A DNA stretch of 64,000 nt from an uncultured Eubacteriales bacterium (GTDB lineage Bacteria > Bacillota > Clostridia > Christensenellales > Aristaeellaceae), in contig CALVNS010000005.1 of the NCBI GenBank assembly GCA_944349855.1, positions 30,156 through 94,155 of the forward strand. Reading direction: 5' to 3'. Below the pieces are notes generated by a model. It made no database searches and was not told where the DNA came from. It saw only the letters and a list, made by a program, of their open reading frames with translations. Each line of letters opens with the position of its first letter. The stretch's first letter is position 1. Positions 34,133-42,885 of the stretch are shown here, one piece after another. The translations under genes and the position numbers were made by a program.

Positions 34133-35779
34133 TTATTCCGCAGAGAAGAGATAGTAGTACAACGGCTGGCCGCCGTAATGGATCTCCACATCCCGATCCT
34201 GATACATGTCGGCGAACTCGTCCGTCAGCGCCTGAGCATCCTCCTGCTTGGTGTCAGCGCCGTAATAGACGGTGATCAGCTCATCCTCATCCGTGACGAG
34301 CACCTGCATCAGCTCCAGAGCGACCTGATGCACGTCATTGCCAACGACTTGGATCTTGCCGTTGTAGATGCCGATGATGTCGCCCTCCTTGATCTCCTTG
34401 TCCTCAAACGAGGAGTCGCGCACGGCGAATGTGATCTGGCCCGTCTTGACGCGGTTGGCCGCCTCCGTCATGACCTCTGCATTGTCCTCTGGGCTCAGAT
34501 CGGGCTGGAAGGCGACGACCGCGCCGATGCCCATTGCGACGTTCTTGGTCGGGATGACCACGACGTTCTTTTCGGACAGCTCCGCCGCCTGCGTCGCTGC
34601 GAGGATGACGTTGGAATTGTTGGGCAGGACGAAGACGGTCTTGGCACGGATGGACTCCACCGCCTCGAGGATGTCCTCGATACTCGGATTCATGGTCTGG
34701 CCGCCCTCGACGATGTGATCGACGGACAGATCCTTGAAAATGCGGGAGAACCCTTCGCCCAGCGAGACGGCGACCATGCCATAGTCGCGCAGAGGCTCTT
34801 CGACCTTTGCTTCACGCGCTTGGCGGGCCTGACGCTCCTTGCGCTCTTCAACCATGTTGTCGATCTTCAGGTTGATCAGATCGCCCATCGCGCAGGCATA
34901 CTGCAGGGCCTTGCCCGGGTCATTGGTGTGCACATGCACCTTGACCATCGAGAAGTCACCCACGACGACGACGCAATCGCCGATGCGCGCCAGACGGCGG
35001 CGGAACGTGTTGATGTCGTTTTCCGTGATCGTCTCCGGCATGTCCTGAATGATGAACTCCGTACAATACTTGAAGGTGATCTCCTCAAGCGCGTCGTGAT
35101 CATCCTCAAAGTCGAGCATCGCCGCCTCGCCGACGGTCATGCTTGTGTCGTCGATGTGTTCGCCGTTGAGCGTGGCGCGGTATGCCGTGAAGACGGTCAG
35201 CAGTCCCTGCCCGCCCGAGTCCACCACGCCTGCCTGCTTGAGTGCAGGCAACATGTCCGGCGTCTTTTGTAGAATGGACTCGCCGCTTTGCACGACGACA
35301 TCCAGCAGCGCATGCATGTCGTCGGGGTTCTTGCGCACCTGACGCTGAGCCTCTTCCGCAATGACGCGGATCACGGTCAGGATGGTGCCCTCCTTGGGCT
35401 TCATGATCGCCTTGTACGCAGTCTCTGCGCCGCATTTGAGCGCTTTGGCAAAGAGCACCGGCGTGATGACTGCGGCCCCCTCCAATCCGCGCGCGAAGCC
35501 ACGGAAAATCTGGGACAGAATGACGCCCGAATTGCCGCGCGCCCCCTTGAGCGCCCCCTTCGAGGCCGCTTCGGCGATCTTCGCGGCGCTTGAATCGTCC
35601 ATGGCGGACAGCTCCTTGACCATGGACTTCATGGTAAGGGACATATTCGTGCCGGTGTCGCCATCCGGAACGGGAAATACGTTCAGCGCGTCGATCGCCT
35701 CGCGGTTGCGCTCCAGTAGGCTGGCACCGGCCAGCACCATCTCTTTGAACAACAAACCATCAATGGTTTCCTGCAACAA
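34133..35779 (-). CDS. fakA: Fatty acid kinase subunit A (DAK2/YloV family)
   Basis: 548 aa. The N-terminal DAK2 nucleotide-binding domain contains NVFPVPDGDTGTNMSLTMKS with the Mg-binding Asp residues, then GARGNSGVILSQIFRGFARG and DSGGQGLLTVF. The C-terminal half (DUF1949/FakA-C-like) includes VHTNDPG and VFVLPNNSNVILAA. FakA phosphorylates fatty acids bound to FakB (DegV) partners; no FakB gene is in the window. The start seems to be TTG 35779 behind GGAGGCGGAG. The gap to yloU is 33 nt. Confidence 0.9.
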   Translation of the reverse strand: MLQETIDGLLFKEMVLAGASLLERNREAIDALNVFPVPDGDTGTNMSLTMKSMVKELSAMDDSSAAKIAEAASKGALKGARGNSGVILSQIFRGFARGLEGAAVITPVLFAKALKCGAETAYKAIMKPKEGTILTVIRVIAEEAQRQVRKNPDDMHALLDVVVQSGESILQKTPDMLPALKQAGVVDSGGQGLLTVFTAYRATLNGEHIDDTSMTVGEAAMLDFEDDHDALEEITFKYCTEFIIQDMPETITENDINTFRRRLARIGDCVVVVGDFSMVKVHVHTNDPGKALQYACAMGDLINLKIDNMVEERKERQARQAREAKVEEPLRDYGMVAVSLGEGFSRIFKDLSVDHIVEGGQTMNPSIEDILEAVESIRAKTVFVLPNNSNVILAATQAAELSEKNVVVIPTKNVAMGIGAVVAFQPDLSPEDNAEVMTEAANRVKTGQITFAVRDSSFEDKEIKEGDIIGIYNGKIQVVGNDVHQVALELMQVLVTDEDELITVYYGADTKQEDAQALTDEFADMYQDRDVEIHYGGQPLYYYLFSAE

Positions 35780-35812
35780 GTTCTCCGCCTCCAGTTTGTA
35801 GGAAAGGCCGCT

Positions 35813-36163
35813 TTAGACGCGAATGCCTTCCACCGTGATATTGATGCACCGCACTTTGGCGCCGGTCATGCTTTCCATCTTATAGCGAACGGTTTCCGTA
35901 ATCGCGTTGCAGACCTCGGCGATCGAGATGCCGTACTCCACGATGATGAAAAGATCGACGTCGATGACGTTCTCATCGACACGGATCTGCACGCCTTTCG
36001 TGAGGTTTTCGCGGCCGAGCCATTCCACAAAACCGTCCTTGGCGCGCTTGGAGGACATCGCGACGATGCCGTAGCACTCCAAAGCGGCGTAGCCGGCGAC
36101 CTTGAGCATGACATCCTCGCTGATTGAAATCGTACCCAGATCATTTTTGATCTTGCATTCCAT
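35813..36163 (-). CDS. Asp23/Gls24 family protein (YloU)
   Basis: 116-aa Asp23-family protein: GTISISEDVMLKVAGYAALE, then CYGIVAMSSKRAKDG, VDLFIIVEYGISIAEVCNAI and a VRYKMESMTGAKV segment. Members are small membrane-associated or cytosolic proteins linked to envelope stress; the precise role is unknown. In Firmicutes it is paired with the fakA gene, as here. ATG 36163 is behind AAGGAGG; a longer in-frame start at 36184 lacks a site. Transcribed from 36220-36248. Confidence 0.9.
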   Translation of the reverse strand: MECKIKNDLGTISISEDVMLKVAGYAALECYGIVAMSSKRAKDGFVEWLGRENLTKGVQIRVDENVIDVDLFIIVEYGISIAEVCNAITETVRYKMESMTGAKVRCINITVEGIRV

Positions 36164-36219
36164 TGAGAAACCCTCCTTGTGCAAGGGTCCAGAGACCCGT
36201 TCTCATTGGATCAACTTAC

Positions 36220-36248
36220 AGTATACAGGATTTGGGCCTGTGGCGCAA
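36220..36248 (-). promoter_or_regulatory. Promoter for yloU-fakA-recG
   Basis: Read on -: TTGCGC (36243-36248), 17-bp spacer, TATACT (36220-36225). Divergent from the rpmB promoter. Confidence 0.75.
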
Positions 36249-36333
36249 GGACATTCCTGCAAAAAATAATATGGGCCGGAAAGATACGGTTATGCGGGCG
36301 CATGTTTTTTTCAATTCGGTTTGCAAAAAAGCC

Positions 36334-36362
36334 TTGTCAAATGGAGAAAAAAATGATAAAAT
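36334..36362 (+). promoter_or_regulatory. Promoter for rpmB
   Basis: TTGTCA (36334-36339), 17-bp spacer, TAAAAT (36357-36362). The rpmB start codon is 45 nt downstream. Confidence 0.8.
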
Positions 36363-36407
36363 AATTCCGTTATACGATTGTTCCCGCTCCAGAAGGAGGT
36401 GTAACTG

Positions 36408-36599
36408 ATGGGGAAGTTCTGTGAGGTTTGCGCCAAGGGCACCATGTCCGGCAACAACGTCAGCCACTCCAACCGCAAGACGCGTCGCAGCTGGGCGCCG
36501 AATACGCAGCGTGTTCGCGTGGTGGTGAACGGGAGCGTCTGCCACATGAACGTGTGCACGCGTTGCCTGCGCAGCGGAAAGGTGCAGCGCGCGCTGTAA
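36408..36599 (+). CDS. rpmB: 50S ribosomal protein L28
   Basis: 63-aa L28 of the zinc-ligand-bearing type: FCEVCAKGTMSGNNVSHSNR near the N-terminus and NVCTRCLRSGK near the C-terminus give two CxxC pairs. RRSWAPNTQRVRV is the conserved rRNA-contacting core. AGAAGGAGG lies just upstream of ATG 36408. It is monocistronic, between its own promoter and terminator, and is the only + strand gene between 27271 and 63437. Confidence 0.97.
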   Translation: MGKFCEVCAKGTMSGNNVSHSNRKTRRSWAPNTQRVRVVVNGSVCHMNVCTRCLRSGKVQRAL

Positions 36600-36616
36600 G
36601 TCTCAAAAAGAGCGAT

Positions 36617-36652
36617 AAAAAACGTGATCCACAGCGGGTCACGTTTTTTTCT
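36617..36652 (+). terminator. Intrinsic terminator of rpmB
   Basis: AACGTGATCC / GGGTCACGTT stem with loop ACAGC, followed by a T-run and TTCTTTT. Confidence 0.9.
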
Positions 36653-36671
36653 TTTGTTCAGCGCGCAAAGA

Positions 36672-36700
36672 GCCTCAAAAAGCCCCGCAAAAAACGGGGC
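36672..36700 (-). terminator. Terminator for the small membrane protein gene
   Basis: GCCCCG / CGGGGC stem (36682-36700) with an A-rich loop. Read on -, it is followed by TTTTTGAGG. About 50 nt past the stop at 36751. Confidence 0.75.
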
Positions 36701-36750
36701 GCGCGCAGACAGACCATTCGAATGCGCACGGTCCGGCCCCCCTCCTTTCC

Positions 36751-36942
36751 TCACGGCGTTCGGATGAGGAAATACCCCAACACGATCAGCGCGGCACCGA
36801 AGAGGACGACCCACAGCCGGAAGGGAATGCAAAGAAAGATGAGGAACAGCCCCAACAGCACGAGCAGCACGCCCAACAGCGTGCCCAGGCCGCATCGGCC
36901 GCAGGGACGAGACCAACCGCACATTCCCCTGCACCTGCCCAC
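36751..36942 (-). CDS. Small hydrophobic membrane protein (63 aa)
   Basis: A short protein with a Cys-bearing polar start (RCRGMCGWSRPCGRCG) and two closely spaced hydrophobic helices (LLGVLLVLLGLFLIFLCIPF and LWVVLFGAALIVLGYFLI). Similar small two-helix proteins are common in clostridia and uncharacterised. The start is GTG 36942 with GGGGGGTGAT upstream on the - strand; an ATG six codons later is an alternative. It has a recognisable terminator, so it is probably expressed. Function unknown. Confidence 0.55.
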   Translation of the reverse strand: MGRCRGMCGWSRPCGRCGLGTLLGVLLVLLGLFLIFLCIPFRLWVVLFGAALIVLGYFLIRTP

Positions 36943-37038
36943 GAATCATCACCCCCCGCTCTAGCCTATGCGCGCACGGACGTGGATGATGCGGGCATTG
37001 CCAATTCTCGGGCCCGACGTTGTCCCTTTTACATGTGA

Positions 37039-37671
37039 TTACATCTGTTTTTGCTGAAAGAAGAGGACGTCTCCATCCGCGACCTGGACGTGTACGATGG
37101 AGTGCTCAAACAAATTGCTCACACCGATCGGATGGTCGCATGACATGGCATAGTCGTGCAGCGGGTAGTGCGCGCCCGTGAGCGATACGATGTGCGCCTC
37201 GCCCAACGACAGCAGCGAAAACGTCTGCCCGGGCCGTCCGGCAATCTCGCGCCGGCCTCGCAGCAGCTCCACGCGCTGCGTATCCTCCTCGATGGAGGCG
37301 GTAATGCCGCGGTTGTATGCGCGCACGAGCAGCATGCAATTGGCCAGCGCATGGTCGAGCCTGCCGCCAAGCGCGCCGGTCAATGTGACATGTGTGGCGC
37401 CACGCCGGATCACCTCGTCCAGCGCGGCGACGCCGTCGGTATCGTCCTTTTCACAGGGGAGCCGGAGCACGTTTCCGGCCTGCGCGTAGCGTTGCAGGGC
37501 TTCGCACGGCACGCTGTCCATATCGCCGATGACGGCATCCGGCCTGACGCCAGCCGCCTGAGCAGCCGTCAGGCCGGAATCCGCACACAGCACGAAATCC
37601 GCCCGCGCAGCCAATGTGCGCAACAACGCGGCGGAGGGCCTGTCGCCGCCCAATACGATCAAGGCGTTCAC
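37039..37671 (-). CDS. thiN: Thiamine diphosphokinase (thiamine pyrophosphokinase)
   Basis: 210 aa. Converts thiamine and ATP to thiamine pyrophosphate. Conserved blocks: CADSGLTAAQAAGVRPDAVI, GDMDSVP, LPCEKDDTDGVAALDEVIRR, LTGALGGRLDHALANCMLL, and C-terminal FSLLSLGEAHIVSLTGAHYPL. GTG start overlapping the rpe stop by 4 nt (GTGA). It is the last gene of the priA-to-thiN operon, the usual place for yloS/thiN in Firmicutes. No TPP riboswitch is present, as expected for an internal operon gene. Confidence 0.93.
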   Translation of the reverse strand: MNALIVLGGDRPSAALLRTLAARADFVLCADSGLTAAQAAGVRPDAVIGDMDSVPCEALQRYAQAGNVLRLPCEKDDTDGVAALDEVIRRGATHVTLTGALGGRLDHALANCMLLVRAYNRGITASIEEDTQRVELLRGRREIAGRPGQTFSLLSLGEAHIVSLTGAHYPLHDYAMSCDHPIGVSNLFEHSIVHVQVADGDVLFFQQKQM

Positions 37672-38327
37672 AGGCCGCTTTCCCCCTTGCGCAGCCGCTG
37701 CATGATCTCGCCGGGCCGGTCGCTGCCAAAAAGCGCAGTGCCCATCACCAGCACGCGCGCGCCCATCCGCACAGCATCCATGGCATTCCCCTCGGTAATG
37801 CCGCCGTCCACCTCAAGCAGCGCTGGGCTGTGTGCAGCGTCGAGCATTTCACGCACGCGCGCCGTCTTGTCCAGCATCTGAGGAATGAGCTTTTGCCCAC
37901 CGAATCCGGGCTCGACCGTCATCACCAGCACGAGGTCGCACAGCGTCAGCAGCGGCGCCAACACTTCGGGTCCGGTGCCGGGCTTGAGCGAGACGCCCGC
38001 CTTCATGCCTGCCGAGCGGATGCGCTGCAGCGTCTTTGCGGGATCCTGGCACGCCTCGTAATGGACGGTCAGATAGTCGGCACCGGCGGCGGCGAACGCG
38101 TCGATATAGCGCTCCGGGTTGACGATCATCAGATGTACGTCCAATGGCAGGGCGCTTTGGGCGTCGACCGCCTTGACGAGCGAGGGGCCGAAGCTGATGT
38201 TGGGCACGAATAGCCCATCCATGATGTCCAGGTGAAGCCAATCGGCGCCCGCCCGTTCGATGCGCGCGATATCCTCTCCCATGCGCATATAGTCGCTTGC
38301 AAGCACGGAAGGCGAAAATTTAATCAT
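37668..38327 (-). CDS. rpe: Ribulose-phosphate 3-epimerase
   Basis: 219-aa TIM-barrel enzyme interconverting ribulose-5-P and xylulose-5-P. Metal and catalytic motifs: SPSVLASDYMRM, WLHLDIMDGLFVPNISFGP, LTVHYEAC, MTVEPGFGGQKLIPQM and LLEVDGGITEGNA. The start at ATG 38327 has GGAGG upstream; the frame is open further upstream but that part overlaps rsgA. It overlaps rsgA by 8 nt and thiN by 4 nt. Confidence 0.95.
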   Translation of the reverse strand: MIKFSPSVLASDYMRMGEDIARIERAGADWLHLDIMDGLFVPNISFGPSLVKAVDAQSALPLDVHLMIVNPERYIDAFAAAGADYLTVHYEACQDPAKTLQRIRSAGMKAGVSLKPGTGPEVLAPLLTLCDLVLVMTVEPGFGGQKLIPQMLDKTARVREMLDAAHSPALLEVDGGITEGNAMDAVRMGARVLVMGTALFGSDRPGEIMQRLRKGESGL

Positions 38328-39201
38328 ATCGATTCCTCCATTTTTCGCGGAGTTCCTCCAGCAGCGCCACATAGCGCGTCCAACGCTCCCGCGAAATCTC
38401 TCCGGTATCCGCCGCTGCGCGCACGGCGCAGCCTGGCTCACGGTCGTGCAGACAGGGGGCGAAGCGACAGCTGGGCGCATAAGGTTCAAAGTCCGGATAG
38501 GCCTGCGCGAGTTCCTCCGGGGCAAACCCTTCCTCGAAGCCCAGCAGGCTGAAGCCTGGCGTATCCATCACGCGAAACCCGTCTGCATAGAGCAGCTGTG
38601 CATGGCGGGTTGTATGGCGGCCGCGCTCGGTCTTGCGGCTCACCTCGCCCGTGGGCAGCTGCAGGCCAAGCAGCGCATTGAGCAGCGAGCTCTTCCCCAC
38701 GGCCGATTGACCGGCAAAGCAGACGGTCTTTCCGCAAAGCTGCGCGTGCAGCGCGTCCAAGCCGCTCCCGTTTCGCGCGCTCAGCGGGAGCACAGGCGTC
38801 TTCGCGCGCGCATAAGCTTCCTCGCAGGCGGCGAAGAGTGCGCCGCCATCCACATCGCACTTGTTGACGCACAGGAGCGGCCCAATGCCGGCCCTGCGCG
38901 CGAAGACGATCATGCGGTCCACGAGCAGCAGATCCGGCTGGGGCACCGGCGCGATCACCAATGCGAGTACGTCGAGATTGGCGACGGGCGGGCGCACACA
39001 CCAGCTGCTGCGCGGCAGAATTTCCTCAAGCCATCCGTGCTCCTCGCCGCTCCCCGCCGAAAAGAGGACGAGATCGCCGACCATCGGCGTCTTATGTTCC
39101 CGGCGCAACTTGCCGCGCGCGCGCAGCACAAATTCCTGCCCGATTTCCTCGTCGCGTACCGTATATAATCCGCCGACGCCGCGAACGATGCGTCCCGTCA
39201 T
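38320..39201 (-). CDS. rsgA: Ribosome small-subunit-dependent GTPase A
   Basis: About 293 aa. Circularly permuted GTPase assisting late 30S maturation. The N-terminal OB fold (FVLRARGKLRREHKTPMVGD) is followed by G4 (CVNKCDVD) before G1 (AGQSAVGKSSLLNALL), then RHTTRHAQL and G3 (DTPGFSLLGFE). The C-terminal zinc knuckle uses the Cys/His residues of PSCRFAPCLHDREPGCAVR. Start at ATG 39201 behind GGGAAGGGA. Directly after the PASTA kinase gene, as in many Firmicutes. Confidence 0.95.
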   Translation of the reverse strand: MTGRIVRGVGGLYTVRDEEIGQEFVLRARGKLRREHKTPMVGDLVLFSAGSGEEHGWLEEILPRSSWCVRPPVANLDVLALVIAPVPQPDLLLVDRMIVFARRAGIGPLLCVNKCDVDGGALFAACEEAYARAKTPVLPLSARNGSGLDALHAQLCGKTVCFAGQSAVGKSSLLNALLGLQLPTGEVSRKTERGRHTTRHAQLLYADGFRVMDTPGFSLLGFEEGFAPEELAQAYPDFEPYAPSCRFAPCLHDREPGCAVRAAADTGEISRERWTRYVALLEELREKWRNRYD

Positions 39202-39234
39202 GCAGGGCATCCCTTCCCCCATTGATTTGTTGCG

Positions 39235-41091
39235 TTACTTCAGCGTGACTTCCGTCTCGCTGATGAAGCGTTCGTCGATATAGAGCCGGTAGGCCATCCG
39301 GCCTTCGTATTCACTGCGCAGTTCGATGGAAAACGCATTTTCCCCCGGCTGGGTCAGCATGGCTGCGTACTGTTCCACCTCCGCGCCGCCGGGTTCCACG
39401 AGCGTGACGCGCACGTGCGCGCCGTCCTGCGGCACCGTAACGGAAATGGCGACGGTCGCGCTGTACTTGCGATTGTCAAACTGGCCTACGACCAGGTCGA
39501 CCGCAGTCTGCGGGAAGACGCGCTCAAACTTCCCGGGCGTTTGGGAGAGAACGATGCCGTCTTGAGCGGCATTGTCTACGGCCTGCGGTGTGACGCTGCC
39601 GACGGACAACCCCAGCCCCTGCAGTTCTGTTTCGCTCTCTTCCAGGCGCCGCCCCGTGAGATCGGGGATGATCACCAGGCCGCCGCTTACGCGAATATCG
39701 ACGACGGTGTCGCGATCCGCAACCGTGTCGGCAGGCGGATCTTGCGCAAAGACCGTGCCGATCATCGCCTCGGAGATGCCGACGGTGACATCTCCAACGG
39801 GCAGTCCCGCCTGTCCGACGGCATATTCGGCCTCCTCGGCCGTCATGCCCATCAGATTGGGGACGATCAGAATATCCGTACCGTTGCTGACGGTGATATA
39901 GACGGACTCGCCGCGCGGAACGCTCGTTCCGCTATCGGGTGTCTGCTCCAATACGGTCCCGGCGGGGCTTTCGCTGTAACGCCGTGAGACGATTGGTAAC
40001 ACGCCAGTCCGGCCCAGGATGTCGACGGCATTGGCCTCGTCCAACCCCATCACATTGGGCATGGAGACGTGGCGGAACGTGCGATCGTAGATCACCATGG
40101 CCGTATAGCCCAGACCGGTGAGTAGCGCCAGGCTCAGCAGCGAGGTCAAAACGGCGGTTAGCACCTTGCGCCGGCGCATGTTCTGGCGCAGTTGTTGCTT
40201 CATTCGATGGTGACGCCGCGTCTGCTCTCCGGCGTCTGCGGCGGGACGCATGTTGACAAAGCCACCCTCTGGATGACGCATTGCGCGCCGCAAGTCGCGC
40301 GCCATCGCCTCTGCGGTCTGATAGCGCTGGTCTGCCTGCTTGCACAGGGCTTTGGCGAGCACCTGCTCCAGAGCCGGCGATACGTTCGCCTCCTGGGAAA
40401 TGGGTTTGGGCAGCTCCGTCAGGTGTTTCATCGCGACGCTGACGGGCGTATCGCCGTCAAAGGGCACATGCCCGCACAGCATCTCGTAGAGCATGACGCC
40501 AACGGAATACAGGTCGCTCGTGGCGGAAACGGGCAAGCCTTTGGCCTGTTCCGGCGAGAAGTAGTGCACAGACCCCATGACGTTGCCATCTGCAATGGTC
40601 ATCGTGGCCGAATCCGTCATCTTTGCGATGCCGAAATCGCCCACCTTGATGCGGCCATCCTCGTCAAGCAGCATGTTTTGCGGCTTGATGTCGCGATGAA
40701 TGACATGCTGCTGATGCGCGTGCGAAAGCGCGGCGAGGATCTGCAGCGTCAAATGCACGGCCCAATCTGGACGCAGCTTGCCGTATTCGCGGATGATCTC
40801 CTTGAGCGTCTTTCCGTTGACGTATTCCATGACCAGAAAGTGCACGCGCCCATCCGTCCCCAAATCCAGCATGCTGACGATATTGGGATGCGATGAAGTC
40901 TTTGCATAGACCTGCGCTTCGCGGTCGAAGCGGCGCAAAAATTCTTCATCCGTACTGTATTCTTCGCGCAGCACCTTGACCGCGACGATCCGGTGCGTGC
41001 GCAGATCCTCCGCGCGGTAGACGATGGCCATGCCGCCCTTGCCGATGAGCGACTCAATGCGGTAACGGCCGGCCAGCACGCGTCCGATCAT
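39235..41091 (-). CDS. prkC: PASTA-domain Ser/Thr protein kinase (PrkC/Stk1 type)
   Basis: 618 aa. Kinase domain at about 10-270: glycine loop GKGGMAIVYRAED, catalytic VIHRDIKPQNMLLD, VGDFGIAKM, activation segment GSVHYFSPEQAKG. A basic juxtamembrane region and one membrane helix (about 318-342) lead to three extracellular PASTA repeats (SMPNVMGLDEANAVDILG; IVPNLMGMTAEEAEYAVG; IIPDLTGRRLEESETELQ). A C-terminal beta-rich domain of about 85 residues follows. It should sense muropeptides or lipid II and control growth or germination. It overlaps stp by 4 nt. IreB (2916) is a known type of target. Confidence 0.95.
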   Translation of the reverse strand: MIGRVLAGRYRIESLIGKGGMAIVYRAEDLRTHRIVAVKVLREEYSTDEEFLRRFDREAQVYAKTSSHPNIVSMLDLGTDGRVHFLVMEYVNGKTLKEIIREYGKLRPDWAVHLTLQILAALSHAHQQHVIHRDIKPQNMLLDEDGRIKVGDFGIAKMTDSATMTIADGNVMGSVHYFSPEQAKGLPVSATSDLYSVGVMLYEMLCGHVPFDGDTPVSVAMKHLTELPKPISQEANVSPALEQVLAKALCKQADQRYQTAEAMARDLRRAMRHPEGGFVNMRPAADAGEQTRRHHRMKQQLRQNMRRRKVLTAVLTSLLSLALLTGLGYTAMVIYDRTFRHVSMPNVMGLDEANAVDILGRTGVLPIVSRRYSESPAGTVLEQTPDSGTSVPRGESVYITVSNGTDILIVPNLMGMTAEEAEYAVGQAGLPVGDVTVGISEAMIGTVFAQDPPADTVADRDTVVDIRVSGGLVIIPDLTGRRLEESETELQGLGLSVGSVTPQAVDNAAQDGIVLSQTPGKFERVFPQTAVDLVVGQFDNRKYSATVAISVTVPQDGAHVRVTLVEPGGAEVEQYAAMLTQPGENAFSIELRSEYEGRMAYRLYIDERFISETEVTLK

Positions 41092-41804
41092 GTGACCACC
41101 TCCCCCTCGTCCCAAGCGAGGATAAAGGTGATGTTGTCCGTACCGCCGGCATCCAGCGCCTTTTGCATCAGCGCGTCAGCGGCCTTTTGCGGCGGAAGGG
41201 AGCCGAGCAAGGCCTCCATCTCGCGGTCTGTGAGCATGTTGCTCAGTCCGTCCGTGCACAGGAGCCACAGGTCCCCGGGCTCGCGCTCGCGCTCCAGCAG
41301 ATCGACCTCGACGGTCGGCGCGCTGCCCAGCGAGCGGGTGATGACGTTTCGATAGGGATGACGGCGCGCCTCCTGCGGGGTGATCAGGCCGCAGCGCAGC
41401 AACTCGGCCACGACGGAATGGTCGTCCGTCACCTGGCGCAGATTCCCCTTGCGCAGCAGATAGACGCGGCTGTCGCCGACATGGGCGATCAGCACGGAGC
41501 GCTCCGTCTGCCACAGGGCGGTCATGGTCGTGCCCATGCCCTGAAGGCGCTCCTCGCCAGCCGACGCAGCTGCAATTTGCCCGTTGGCCTCTTCAAAGGC
41601 CTGGCGCATCAGCCGCAGGTCCGGCTGCCTGGATTGCAGCCGCATGTGCAGCGCCTCGACCGCCATGGCACTGGCAACCTCGCCGGCCCGGTGCCCGCCC
41701 ATGCCGTCGGCGACAGCGAACAGCCTTTGTGCATCTGCTGCGTAAACGCTGTCCTCGTTCTGCTTGCGCACGCGTCCGACGTCGGTCCGTACGATGGATT
41801 TCAT
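41088..41804 (-). CDS. prpC: PP2C-type Ser/Thr phosphatase (Stp/PrpC)
   Basis: 238 aa. Reverses PrkC phosphorylation. PP2C metal motifs: VRKQNEDSVYAADA (Asp), FAVADGMGGHRAGEVAS, LIAHVGDSRVYLLRKGNL, LLCTDGLSNMLTD and AGGTDNITFILAWD. Normal length. Its stop overlaps the kinase start (ATGA), giving tight co-expression of the antagonistic pair. The start at ATG 41804 is behind GGGAGGA. It follows rlmN by 22 nt. Confidence 0.95.
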   Translation of the reverse strand: MKSIVRTDVGRVRKQNEDSVYAADAQRLFAVADGMGGHRAGEVASAMAVEALHMRLQSRQPDLRLMRQAFEEANGQIAAASAGEERLQGMGTTMTALWQTERSVLIAHVGDSRVYLLRKGNLRQVTDDHSVVAELLRCGLITPQEARRHPYRNVITRSLGSAPTVEVDLLEREREPGDLWLLCTDGLSNMLTDREMEALLGSLPPQKAADALMQKALDAGGTDNITFILAWDEGEVVT

Positions 41805-41826
41805 GGGCGTTCCTCCCTTCTGTCCG

Positions 41827-42885
41827 TCATTGTTCCGGCAGGCCGTTCAGCTCGGCGGCGATGTGCTTTCTGCGCAATTGGCCGCATGCGCCTTCGATGT
41901 CATCGCCCATTTCGCGCCTGCGCGTGACGGAGATGTGCCGCTCCTCCAGCGCCGCCTTAAACGCGGCGACCTCCCGCTCGTTGACGCCCTGCAGGCCGCG
42001 CTCTGGCACGCTGTTGAGCGGAATCAGATTGACGTGGCACTGCATGCCGCGAAGGAGCGAAGCGAGCGCGCGGGCATGCTCCGGAGCGGCATTGACGCCG
42101 CGGATGAGCGCATATTCAAAGATCACGCGCCGGCCGGTCTTTTCAATGTAAATGCGGCAGGCGTCGAGCACTTCGGAGATGGCGTAGCGGTTGGCGATGG
42201 GCATGATCGTGCGCCGGATCGCATCGCTTGGCGCATGCAGCGACACGGAAAGCGTGACGGGCAGATTTTCACCCGCAAAAGCGATCATTTGGGGCACCAG
42301 GCCGCAGGTGGACAGCGAAACGTTGCGAAGGCCGATGTTCACGCCGTCCGGTTCGCGCAGCAGGCGCAGAAAGCGCGTGGTGTTTTCATAGTTGTCCAGC
42401 GGCTCGCCGCTGCCCATGAGCACGATGTTGTGCACGCGCTCACCCTGGCCGAGCAGGCGATTGGCGCAGATCACCTGGCCGAGCATCTCCCCGGCCGTCA
42501 GATTGCGGACGCACCCGTCGAGCGTCGAGGCGCAAAACGCGCAGCCCATCTTGCAGCCCACCTGGGTGGACAGGCACAGCGTGTTGCCGTGCTTGTAGCG
42601 CATCAGGACGCCCTCAATGACGTTGCCATCCTGCAGGCGGTAGAGCAGTTTGACCGTCCCGTCGATCGCGGAAGACACCGTGTCGAGCACGGAAACGGCG
42701 TTTTCCACCGCCTCGGCGCGCAGCCGCTCGCGCAGCGCCGCGGGCAGATTGAGCATCTGCTCAAACGGCACGCCCTGATGCAGCCAGGCAAAGAGCTGCT
42801 TTTTGCGAAAGGCGGGCTGTCGCCATGCAGCGAGCAGTTCGCCCAGCTCGGCCTGCGTCATGTTCAAAAGCTCGAGCACGATCAT
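41827..42885 (-). CDS. rlmN: Dual-specificity rRNA/tRNA adenine C2 methyltransferase
   Basis: 352 aa radical-SAM enzyme methylating A2503 of 23S rRNA (and A37 of some tRNAs). The [4Fe-4S] CxxxCxxC motif is CKMGCAFCAST; GSGEPLDNYENTTRFL is the GEPL SAM motif, and SLHAPSDAIRRTIMPI the following block. The N-terminal accessory domain (QPAFRKKQLFAWLHQGV) is intact. The resolving Cys is expected near the end (EGACGQL). It overlaps rsmB by 4 nt. Confidence 0.95.
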   Translation of the reverse strand: MIVLELLNMTQAELGELLAAWRQPAFRKKQLFAWLHQGVPFEQMLNLPAALRERLRAEAVENAVSVLDTVSSAIDGTVKLLYRLQDGNVIEGVLMRYKHGNTLCLSTQVGCKMGCAFCASTLDGCVRNLTAGEMLGQVICANRLLGQGERVHNIVLMGSGEPLDNYENTTRFLRLLREPDGVNIGLRNVSLSTCGLVPQMIAFAGENLPVTLSVSLHAPSDAIRRTIMPIANRYAISEVLDACRIYIEKTGRRVIFEYALIRGVNAAPEHARALASLLRGMQCHVNLIPLNSVPERGLQGVNEREVAAFKAALEERHISVTRRREMGDDIEGACGQLRRKHIAAELNGLPEQ

